57,192 nt of DNA from an uncultured Bacilli bacterium (GTDB lineage: Bacteria > Bacillota_I > Bacilli_A > RF39 > UBA660). Positions 51,239 through 57,192 of the stretch are shown here, piece after piece (position 1 is the stretch's first letter; the number at the start of each line of letters is the position of its first letter). The stretch lies in contig CAKPHZ010000006.1 of the NCBI GenBank assembly GCA_934162265.1, positions 1 through 57,192 of the forward strand, given 5' to 3'. The notes under the pieces were generated by a model that ran no database searches, had not been told where the DNA came from, and was given only the letters and a program-made list of their open reading frames with translations. The position numbers and the translations under genes are program-made.

Positions 51239-51428
51239 TACTTATCACCTTTTTTAACTTTTTGTTAAATTCTACTCGTGGTAACATTATTGTTCTAGAA
51301 CACTCAAGGCATTTTATTTTAATGTCTGCGCCTATTCTTATAATTTCCCATTTATTTGTTCCACATGGGTGTTGTTTTTTCATCATTACAATGCTACCTA
51401 AATTATAATTAAGAGTCATTTTATACAC
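51228..51428 (-). CDS. DUF951-family small protein
   Basis: A 66-residue protein of the DUF951 (YyzM) family. MTLNYNLGSIVMMKKQHPCGTNKWEIIRIGADIKIKCLECSRTIMLPRVEFNKKLKKV matches closely, with two Cys motifs (HPCG and CLEC) that could form a zinc site. It is an almost universal small protein of Firmicutes, often near the origin, without known function. RBS AAAGAGGTG; it overlaps the AbgT start and is co-transcribed with it. Confidence 0.88.
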   Translation of the reverse strand: MYKMTLNYNLGSIVMMKKQHPCGTNKWEIIRIGADIKIKCLECSRTIMLPRVEFNKKLKKVISNEK

Positions 51429-51567
51429 CTCTTTTTCTAAATCATTATAACATTTTTGAAATTTTATGTAAATATTAGTGAAATAGATATTTCTTTTTCA
51501 TCTAGAGAAAGTGCTTTTATTATTTAATATTTTATGTTGTAAAATTGGAAGATATCCTTTTGATATA

Positions 51568-51604
51568 AAAAAAGAAGATTAGTTTTCTAATAACCAATCT
51601 TCTC
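51568..51604 (-). terminator. Terminator within the end of trmL
   Basis: AGAAGATT and AATCTTCT pair across a 20-base loop, and on the minus strand TTTTTTT follows. It is embedded in the last codons of the gene. Confidence 0.65.
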
Positions 51605-52103
51605 CTTTATGGGGTTCTGTTCTTTCTAATGATGGATAATCTTGTTGTCTTAATACTTCATAAGTTGCAACAGCAACACAGTTAGATAGATTTAGGGCTC
51701 TAACACTAGAAGTTGTAGGAATTCTTGTACATCTATCTAAATAATTTCTTAGGATTTCTTTAGGAATTCCTGTTGATTCTTTGCCAAAGATTAGATAAAT
51801 TTCTTTTTCTTTATCTTTAAAATCAAAAGATGTATGCGGCTTTTTTCCATATCTAGTAAAGAAGTAATAATCTCCTTTATTCTTTTTAGTAAAATCATCA
51901 AAATCTTCATATACTTGATAATTTAATTTATCTATATAATTTACACCACTTCTCTTAATTGTTTTGTCATTTAAGACAAAACCTAAGGGTTCTATTAAAT
52001 GAAGTTTTGCACCTGTTGCCACACAAGTTCTCATAATATTTCCTGTATTTTGTGGAATTTCCGGTTCATATAAAACAATATTAATCACTTTCGTCTGCTC
52101 CAA
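51579..52103 (-). CDS. trmL: tRNA (cytidine/uridine-34 2'-O)-methyltransferase
   Basis: A 174-residue SPOUT enzyme that methylates the wobble ribose of leucine tRNAs. Motif 1 is YEPEIPQNTGNIMRTCVATGAKLHLIEP, motif 2 YLIFGKESTGIPKEIL, and the knot-forming motif 3 RIPTTSSVRALNLSNCVAVATYEVLRQ. Length and all three motifs are normal. It overlaps the thioredoxin-like gene by 23 bases and lies downstream of it. Confidence 0.94.
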   Translation of the reverse strand: MEQTKVINIVLYEPEIPQNTGNIMRTCVATGAKLHLIEPLGFVLNDKTIKRSGVNYIDKLNYQVYEDFDDFTKKNKGDYYFFTRYGKKPHTSFDFKDKEKEIYLIFGKESTGIPKEILRNYLDRCTRIPTTSSVRALNLSNCVAVATYEVLRQQDYPSLERTEPHKGEDWLLEN

Positions 52104-52587
52104 TTCTATTTAAGTATTTTATTGTTTTTTTTGTACTATAATTGTTTTTTTCAATGCTATATGTATCTGTTATTTTTCCATTTGTATAAACTACTAAATA
52201 AGGTAAATTTGTATCAATATTTAACTTTTTCATTGCTTCTTCTTTTTCTTCATTTGTAATATCTAAGTATAAAATATTGTTTCTTAAATTACTATTAGAA
52301 ATATTATTTTTAAATTGTTCTTCAAATCTATTAATTTTTTTATCTCCTAATACTGATACATAAAGAATAGCATTTGGTGTTTCCGTTATATAATTATCTA
52401 ATTCATTATAATTAATTACGGTTAAATATTTGTTCATAATACTTGTATATAATTTGTTTTCGTTATAGGTTTCATACCATGTATAAATATAAAATAATAA
52501 TAAAATACTGCCTAATAAGATACAAAAAAGATAAATATAATTTTTAAAAGGAACCTGTTTTGTATTTTCTTTTTTATTATTACTCAT
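52081..52587 (-). CDS. Membrane-anchored thioredoxin-like protein without CxxC
   Basis: A 168-residue protein with one N-terminal membrane helix (about 17-39). The rest fits a thioredoxin fold: NAILYVSVLGDKKINRFEEQFKNN as the first strand and helix, ILYLDITNEE, and DTNLPYLVVYTNGK with the cis-Pro at the expected site. The redox motif is absent (SVLGDK in place of CxxC), so it is probably not an oxidoreductase. Similar proteins occur in gut Firmicutes. It is first in a two-gene unit with trmL. Confidence 0.65.
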   Translation of the reverse strand: MSNNKKENTKQVPFKNYIYLFCILLGSILLLFYIYTWYETYNENKLYTSIMNKYLTVINYNELDNYITETPNAILYVSVLGDKKINRFEEQFKNNISNSNLRNNILYLDITNEEKEEAMKKLNIDTNLPYLVVYTNGKITDTYSIEKNNYSTKKTIKYLNRIGADESD

Positions 52588-52718
52588 TTTATCATCTCCG
52601 ATAATTTTATTTTAACAGTTAATTCTATTTTTGTAAATAATTTATACTAAATATTATGAAATTATCTTGGAGTTATGTTATAATATTTTTTGAGTGAACT
52701 AAAATTTAATTATATATA

Positions 52719-52746
52719 GAAGGGGGTTGGAATATTTAATATTCCT
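52719..52746 (+). promoter_or_regulatory. Strong SD followed by a hairpin before queH
   Basis: AGAAGGGGG lies 30 bases upstream of the queH ATG. Between them GGAATATT and AATATTCC form a perfect 8-bp stem with a single-base loop (52730-52746). Folding would shorten the SD-to-start distance to about 14 bases. No other SD is near the ATG. Confidence 0.5.
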
Positions 52747-52757
52747 ATTTAGATAGT

Positions 52758-53399
52758 ATGGAAAAGATAAATTTTGATCAAAAACTAGAAGAAATTATTT
52801 TAGAGAATCAAGAAAAAGGATTTGTTCCTACTCTACTTTTGCATAGCTGTTGTGCTCCTTGTTCTAGTTATGTTTTAGAATATTTAAGTAAGTATTTTAA
52901 AATTACAATATTTTATTATAATCCAAATATTTCTCCATTAGAAGAATACTTAAAGAGAAAAGAAGAACAAAAAAGGCTAATTAGAGATATGAAGTGTCTT
53001 TTTCCTGTTTCGATTATTGATTGTGATTATGATAATTCGTTATATGAAGAAAAAATTAAGGGACTAGAAAATGAGCCTGAACGAGGAGGAAGATGTTCTG
53101 TTTGTTTTCGTCTTCGGTTAGAAAAAACGGCTTTAAAAGCAAAGGAACTAGGATTTGATTACTTTGGGACAACTTTAACTGTAAGTCCTTATAAAAATGC
53201 TAATCTCTTAAATGAGATTGGAAAAGAATTAGAAAATACTTATCAAGTATCTTTTTTGGTTAGTGATTTTAAAAAGAAAAATGGGTATAAGAGGTCTATT
53301 GAACTATCTCGAGAATATCATTTATATAGGCAAAATTATTGTGGGTGTAAGTACTCTAAATTAGAAAGGGAGGGATTACTATTAGAAAAGAAGAATTAA
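52758..53399 (+). CDS. queH: Epoxyqueuosine reductase QueH
   Basis: A 213-residue enzyme for the last step of queuosine synthesis in tRNA. LLHSCCAPCSSYVLEYLSKYFKITIFYYNPNI carries the adjacent Cys pair and CxxC; GGRCSVCFRLRLEKTALKAKELGFDYFGTTLTVSPYKN and the late NYCGCKYS supply the other conserved Cys residues that bind iron and an Fe-S cluster. It replaces QueG in many Firmicutes. Its last codons contain an AGGGAGGG that could serve the next gene. Confidence 0.95.
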   Translation: MEKINFDQKLEEIILENQEKGFVPTLLLHSCCAPCSSYVLEYLSKYFKITIFYYNPNISPLEEYLKRKEEQKRLIRDMKCLFPVSIIDCDYDNSLYEEKIKGLENEPERGGRCSVCFRLRLEKTALKAKELGFDYFGTTLTVSPYKNANLLNEIGKELENTYQVSFLVSDFKKKNGYKRSIELSREYHLYRQNYCGCKYSKLEREGLLLEKKN

Positions 53400-53467
53400 A
53401 AATTTTTTATGCGTTAGATGAAAAAAAATATATTATTCAAAGAAATAATCTATTAAAGAAGGATTTT

Positions 53468-53998
53468 ATGGCATTAGAATTAAATAAACATTATCAACTT
53501 AAAGATGTTCAACAATTTATTAACAAATTAATTGCTTGGTATATGGTAAAATTTAATGATAGTTATTTAGATAGGGTTTTAGATGATAAGATAAAAGAGG
53601 ATAAAGTGATTTTACAGATTATGGATTTTGATACTTTAAAGAATAATTATACTTCATTTGAGGATTGTCTTTTCCAGAGTAAGGCAAGTGATAAACGATT
53701 AAAATTCCAAAAAAGTATTGTTTTAGCAGCAGGATGGGGACTTATTTATCATCATGATACTTCACCAGAATATGGCTATTATCGGGCAACGAAGATGATT
53801 GAAGATTTTAACAATATTTATAATTGGAATTTAAATAGTTCACTTTATAAAAGTGTATTAGATAAAGAATATACTTTAGATGATGAAGAAATAAAAAAAC
53901 AATTTTTAAAACTACAAGAAATAGAAAAAAAAGAACAAAAAAAGAAAGATACAAAAAAGCGTAAATTAGCTAGAATTCGTTCTTTCTTTCGAAGATAA
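53468..53998 (+). CDS. Uncharacterised protein downstream of queH (start uncertain)
   Basis: A 176-residue protein I do not recognise. It is helical (KDVQQFINKLIAWYMVKFNDSYLDRVL, SKASDKRLKFQKSIVLAAGWGLIYHHDTSPEYGYYRATKMI) and ends in a very basic coiled-coil tail. The ATG at 53468 has a modest GAAGGA site. The frame stays open upstream, and 29 further codons reading protein-like (RKEELKIFYALDEKKYII) lead to an ATT at 53381 preceded by AGGGAGGG. The true start may therefore be a rare ATT. Its 3' end overlaps that of the opposite-strand YjbA-like gene by 33 bases. Confidence 0.65.
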   Translation: MALELNKHYQLKDVQQFINKLIAWYMVKFNDSYLDRVLDDKIKEDKVILQIMDFDTLKNNYTSFEDCLFQSKASDKRLKFQKSIVLAAGWGLIYHHDTSPEYGYYRATKMIEDFNNIYNWNLNSSLYKSVLDKEYTLDDEEIKKQFLKLQEIEKKEQKKKDTKKRKLARIRSFFRR

Positions 53999-54607
53999 AT
54001 TATTTTTACTGATTAACTTTACAAGATGATAGAGATCATTTTGTTTTTTTGTCCAGTTTTCTGAAATAGCTTCTAAAATTGTTGATTTCATTTTCTTTAG
54101 AGAGGGACATTCTTTTCTGAAATACTCATAATATAAATATTTTATTAAAAGAGGATCTTTTAAGTGATTAATGTAATTTAATAGTATCTCTTTTTTTTCT
54201 ATTTCTATTCTTAATTTGTTTTCGTGATTTAATGGAATATTTTCTTGATAAGTAATTTTAGTAAGAGGAAGATTGTTGGCAAGATTGTTGGCTTCATCTT
54301 CTTCCTCATAAATTAAACTACTTCTTTTTAAGAGAAAACCTTCTTCATTAAATAATAATCCTAAAGTAATTTTTTGATTTGATACTAAGCAGATTATTTT
54401 TTGCTGTTTTTTATTGTCTTCTTTTATTTTATTGATTAGTGTACTATTTACTTTTATTTTATTATTTTTTAGAGATAAAAGATCTTCATCACCAATGTGA
54501 TAAATTGGAATTTTTGGTATATTCTTAATTTTATCACGTCTATTCCACTCAAAAAATTGGTAATAATTTTCTTGAAAATTTAGTGCAACATCATAAATGT
54601 AATTCAT
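53966..54607 (-). CDS. YjbA/DUF3603-family protein
   Basis: A 213-residue protein. The N-terminus MNYIYDVALNFQENYYQFFEWNRRDKIKNIPKIPIYHI lines up with Bacillus YjbA (MMYLYDVWVNWFEGE...FHEWRKDD...QVPLLKV), and the C-terminal PLLIKYLYYEYFRKECPSLKKM with its YWYTEWKP region. The function of the family is unknown. It is third in a minus-strand unit after rmuC and a small membrane protein and overlaps the latter by 17 bases. Confidence 0.72.
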   Translation of the reverse strand: MNYIYDVALNFQENYYQFFEWNRRDKIKNIPKIPIYHIGDEDLLSLKNNKIKVNSTLINKIKEDNKKQQKIICLVSNQKITLGLLFNEEGFLLKRSSLIYEEEDEANNLANNLPLTKITYQENIPLNHENKLRIEIEKKEILLNYINHLKDPLLIKYLYYEYFRKECPSLKKMKSTILEAISENWTKKQNDLYHLVKLISKNNLSSKERTNSS

Positions 54608-54812
54608 TTTTTTTCTCTCCTTTTGTAATTATAGTTAAAAATATAATTATAAAGCCTATGATTGTGTAATAACATTCTATTCTTCTAGTTATAAAATGAA
54701 CATAAAAAGAAAATTTATACCCTAGTGTTAAAAGATTGAGATAAAGAATATCGAAAGCTAAGCCTAATACCATGAGAGCAAAACCAACTAGAAAGAAAAA
54801 AATGCGTATCAT
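54591..54812 (-). CDS. Small membrane protein
   Basis: A 73-residue protein with two membrane helices (about 3-28 and 48-65) joined by a loop with HFITRRIECYY. No family is recognised. It lies between rmuC (47-base gap) and the YjbA-like gene (17-base overlap), and AGGAGG precedes the ATG, so it is very likely expressed. Confidence 0.6.
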   Translation of the reverse strand: MIRIFFFLVGFALMVLGLAFDILYLNLLTLGYKFSFYVHFITRRIECYYTIIGFIIIFLTIITKGEKKNELHL

Positions 54813-54859
54813 AAATCCTCCTAATTAATAGTATTTTTTAGATATGCATTTTAGAATAA

Positions 54860-55930
54860 TTATTCAATATAATCTTTGTCTTTTATTTCTACTTGATTTA
54901 TAGAATCAAAATGTTTAGTAATTTTATCTGTTGTGATATTAATATTCTCAATATCTTTATTGACTGTTTCTATGCTTCTTGTTAGTTTGTTCCATCTTTC
55001 TTTATATCTTGAAAATTCTAGTCCTAATTTATTTAATTCTTCATGGATAATGGAAGAATACTTATCTCTTTCTAAATTTTTTAAAATTACTTGAATTACG
55101 GTTAGTGTAGACATTAAGGTTGTTGGAGAGGTAATCCATACTCTTTTTTTATTGGCATATTCAATTAATTCTGTATGGTAAGCATTAAGTTCGGCAAATA
55201 TTGCTTCTGCTGGTAAGAACATAATTGCTTGTGAACTAGTTATTCCTGGAATAATATATTTAGTACTAATAGCATCGATATGTTTTTTTACATCTATTTT
55301 GAATTGTCTTTCTGCATTAACACGTTCTAATTTATCTTTGGTTCTATCTACCATGATGCGATAATTTTCTAGAGGGAATTTTGAATCAATAGCAATTGTT
55401 CCTAGTGGTTTTGGGGCAAATATAACGGCATCTGCTATGGTATTATTAGGAAATGGATATTGGATTTGGTAAATTCTAGTATTATTTTCTCCAAAGATAT
55501 TGGTTAAGATATGATTTAAATTTACTTCTCCAAAAATTCCTCTTGTTTTTTTATCCGTTAAAATACTTTGAAGAGAAACAATATCAGTAGAAAGGCTGTC
55601 TATTTTCTTCTGAGCTTCATCTATTTTGGAAAGTCGCTCTAAAATATTGGTAAATGTTTTATTGGTTTTGGCAAAGTTTTCATCTAAGCGTTCGTTTACT
55701 TTTTCATTAATAACAGTTAAACGATATTCTAGCATTTCATTTAGATTATTGAAGTCTTCATTCATGGTTTTAATGATATCTATTTTAAAATTAGACATTT
55801 CTTTTACTGAGGTTGTTTCCAATTTTCCAAGGCGCTCTGTAATATTTGATTCATTAATATTTTTGGAAATAGAGATAATTAATAAAATAATGATAATGAT
55901 AATTCCTATTAAGATGATATATTCTAACAC
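54860..55930 (-). CDS. rmuC: DNA recombination protein RmuC
   Basis: A 356-residue protein. One N-terminal membrane helix (2-23) is followed by a long coiled coil (about 25-130) and the RmuC domain with TRGIFGEVNLNHILTNIFGE, ADAVIFAPKPLGTIAIDSKFPLENYRIM, GITSSQAIMFLPAEAIFAELNAYH and RVWITSPTTLMSTLTVIQVILKN. The domain is related to restriction-type nucleases and limits inversions at short repeats in E. coli. Length is normal for Firmicutes. Confidence 0.92.
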   Translation of the reverse strand: MLEYIILIGIIIIIILLIISISKNINESNITERLGKLETTSVKEMSNFKIDIIKTMNEDFNNLNEMLEYRLTVINEKVNERLDENFAKTNKTFTNILERLSKIDEAQKKIDSLSTDIVSLQSILTDKKTRGIFGEVNLNHILTNIFGENNTRIYQIQYPFPNNTIADAVIFAPKPLGTIAIDSKFPLENYRIMVDRTKDKLERVNAERQFKIDVKKHIDAISTKYIIPGITSSQAIMFLPAEAIFAELNAYHTELIEYANKKRVWITSPTTLMSTLTVIQVILKNLERDKYSSIIHEELNKLGLEFSRYKERWNKLTRSIETVNKDIENINITTDKITKHFDSINQVEIKDKDYIE

Positions 55931-56096
55931 ACTAACACTTCCTATTCTTAAGATTATTTTATCATAAAAATAATACTTTAATCTCTTTTTTGTTCAAATA
56001 ATTCAAAAAAATATTTTTGATATTTCTCTATTTATAATTTATACTTGTTACTACTTTTATAATATGCTATGATATTTTTAAGAAAGAAGGTAAAAA

Positions 56097-56507
56097 ATGA
56101 AAACAGATGATGTTAATCAAATTGATGACCATGTCCCTGGATTAGTGATTACTCCTGAAGGAAGGTTTATTACGATGGAAGATGAAAATCATGAAACTTT
56201 TTTTCAAAATATACTTGGTCCTTTGCTAAAAAAAGAAGGAATTAGTCCTAGAACAATTATGAATGAACATAATCTTGCTACTTTGATGAAACTGCTTCTT
56301 AATGAATTTCACTATCTTCCTTATCAAGGTTGTACTTCTGGAGAAAGATATTTTACTGGTGGTATTGTTTTTGTCCCCGATCTTAAAGAAGTTTATACTC
56401 CTCAGTTAGAGTCCATTTTGGCTTTAGTAAATAAAATGAACGATCATTATAATGTGTCTATTTTTCAAATTAATCCAAATGATGAAGAAGAATCAATTCT
56501 TGATTAA
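56097..56507 (+). CDS. Uncharacterised small acidic protein
   Basis: A 136-residue acidic protein, not recognised. VPGLVITPEGRFITMEDENHETFFQNIL and the later GCTSGERYFTGGIVFVPDLKEVYTPQLESILALVNKMND suggest a mixed alpha/beta fold. No signal peptide or membrane segment. RBS AGAAGG lies 7 bases before the ATG. It is convergent with the repeat protein that follows, with a bidirectional terminator between them. Confidence 0.6.
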   Translation: MKTDDVNQIDDHVPGLVITPEGRFITMEDENHETFFQNILGPLLKKEGISPRTIMNEHNLATLMKLLLNEFHYLPYQGCTSGERYFTGGIVFVPDLKEVYTPQLESILALVNKMNDHYNVSIFQINPNDEEESILD

Positions 56508-56556
56508 AGTGATATATTGAACGAATTGAATTCTAGAGGTCAGAGAATAAAATAAA

Positions 56557-56606
56557 AATACTTCTTTAGATTTTCCTAATATATAGGGAATTTTTTAAGA
56601 AGTATT
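56557..56606. terminator. Bidirectional terminator between convergent genes
   Basis: AATACTTCTT and AAGAAGTATT form a perfect 10-bp stem around an AT loop that includes a TCCTAATATATAGGGA inner hairpin. A-run and T-run flanks allow use in both directions. Confidence 0.75.
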
Positions 56607-56617
56607 CTTTTTTTGTA

Positions 56618-57192
56618 TTAATGATGATGTTTAATGTTGGCTTGATTATTTTTTTCAATTACTTTTTGAACATATTGATTGGTTGTATTTCCTATATGTT
56701 GTAATGAATCTAATCCTTCGGCTCTAATTAAACTATAAAAATATGCATGTCCTCCAATATTCTGTAATGATTCTAGGCCTTTGGCATTTGTTATTTTATC
56801 AAAGTTTGCATCTCCAGCTATTTGTTGTAATGAAGTTAGTCCTTCGGCACTCGTTAATCTATGAAAATATGCATTTCCTCCAACATTCTGTAATGATTCT
56901 AAGCCTTTGGCATATGTTATTTCATCAAAGTTTGCATCTCCAGCTATTTGTTGTAATGAAGTTAGTCCTTCGGCACTCGTTAATCTATGAAAATATGCAT
57001 TTCCTCCAACATTCTGTAATGATTCTAAGCCTTTGGCATATGTTATTTCATCAAAGTTTGCATCTCCAGCTATTTGTTGTAATGAAGTTAGTCCTTCGGC
57101 ACTCGTTAATCTATGAAAATATGCATTTCCTCCAACATTCTGTAATGATTCTAAGCCTTTGGCATATGTTATTTCATCAAAGTTTGCATCTC
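56618..57192 (-). CDS. Leucine-rich-repeat protein, 3' part only
   Basis: The C-terminal 190 residues of a gene that runs off the window. It consists of 21-residue repeats of the form LTSLQQIAGDANFDEITYAKG and LESLQNVGGNAYFHRLTSAEG alternating, a leucine-rich-repeat-like solenoid. The TAA stop is at 56618-56620, preceded by a non-repeat tail QYVQKVIEKNNQANIKHHH. The repeats beyond 56808 are identical at DNA level in 126-bp units. No start, signal or anchor is visible. Such solenoids are usually binding surfaces; cell-surface or cytoplasmic location cannot be told. Confidence 0.8.
   Translation of the reverse strand, partial: DANFDEITYAKGLESLQNVGGNAYFHRLTSAEGLTSLQQIAGDANFDEITYAKGLESLQNVGGNAYFHRLTSAEGLTSLQQIAGDANFDEITYAKGLESLQNVGGNAYFHRLTSAEGLTSLQQIAGDANFDKITNAKGLESLQNIGGHAYFYSLIRAEGLDSLQHIGNTTNQYVQKVIEKNNQANIKHHH
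56809..57192. repeat. Exact 126-bp tandem repeats in the LRR gene
   Basis: Units begin at 56809, 56935 and 57061, and a fourth begins at 57187. The three complete units appear identical by eye, each coding 42 residues (two 21-residue repeats). The unit before them (from about 56683) has diverged. Confidence 0.9.

Noticed and set aside
52719..52757. preQ1 riboswitch upstream of queH
   Set aside because: The short hairpin lacks the preQ1-I pseudoknot pattern (C-rich loop and A-rich tail), and QueH acts late in the pathway.
56809..57192. Regular repeats as a CRISPR array
   Set aside because: The repeats are directly adjacent 126-bp units without spacers, and they code in frame for leucine-rich repeats.

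Overview
The window is a 57-kb stretch of very AT-rich chromosome from a low-GC Gram-positive bacterium (Bacillota). It is most likely a gut-associated member of the Bacilli or a neighbouring lineage such as RF39 or Erysipelotrichales. The placement rests on strong AGGAGG-type ribosome binding sites, the rpsF-ssb-rpsR cluster with its S6:S18 leader, an Agr-type peptide system, PcrA, YchF, DUF951, the YjbA family and NPPTG/TasA-like surface proteins. The standard code is in use: Trp is TGG throughout and at least one gene (marR) ends in TGA. No plasmid or phage module is visible. Most genes lie on the minus strand.

Layout. (1) 1-7.3 kb: a ZIP metal transporter, a secreted surface protein, and a MarR-regulated heterodimeric ABC exporter. 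(2) 7.3-9.4 kb: two tandem paralogues of unknown function, each with its own promoter, then a MITE inserted in the capA terminator. (3) 9.4-14.5 kb: a probable operon of a DUF1292 protein, a coiled-coil protein, phosphoketolase, a small DUF192-like protein and a CapA-like phosphatase. (4) 14.6-17.5 kb: an Agr system with agrBD on the plus strand and agrA-agrC on the minus strand, converging on one shared terminator. (5) 17.6-30.4 kb: CtpA-type protease, an accessory SSB, a lone SufB, a HipA-like membrane protein, PcrA, a degenerate transglutaminase-like protein, a hybrid histidine kinase in an operon with an AMP-dependent ligase, and a YdcF-family protein. (6) 30.5-35.9 kb: an accessory region with Csp and a coupled 44-residue ORF, a small HTH protein, tRNA-Trp, an ISL3-family insertion sequence, a HinfI-like GANTC methyltransferase with no nuclease partner, a dead Nudix gene and a second DUF1292/coiled-coil pair. 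(7) 36-41 kb: a rhodanese lipoprotein, a FIST sensor protein, dCMP deaminase, a lipid kinase and the rpsF-ssb-rpsR operon. (8) 41-43.2 kb: a three-gene cassette of WXG100-like protein, helical/beta-propeller protein and lipoprotein that resembles a type VII secretion substrate operon. (9) 43.3-57.2 kb: PepF, YchF, a large NlpC-like/DUF11 surface protein, an AbgT transporter, DUF951, TrmL, QueH, YjbA-like, RmuC, and at the edge a leucine-rich-repeat protein with exact 126-bp tandem repeats.

How it fits together. Housekeeping genes (PcrA, SSB, S6/S18, YchF, TrmL, QueH, RmuC, dCMP deaminase) are interleaved with cell-surface and signalling modules (Agr, hybrid kinase, FIST, surface proteins, T7SS-like cassette). 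The rpsF-ssb-rpsR, ychF and DUF951 genes are near the replication origin in Bacillus, so this may be an origin-proximal region, but dnaA and oriC are not in the window. The most unusual signals are the split Agr locus with a candidate 6-residue-ring peptide, the WXG/propeller/lipoprotein cassette, the MITE flanked by 31-bp direct repeats, and a terminator built from two inverted DnaA boxes.
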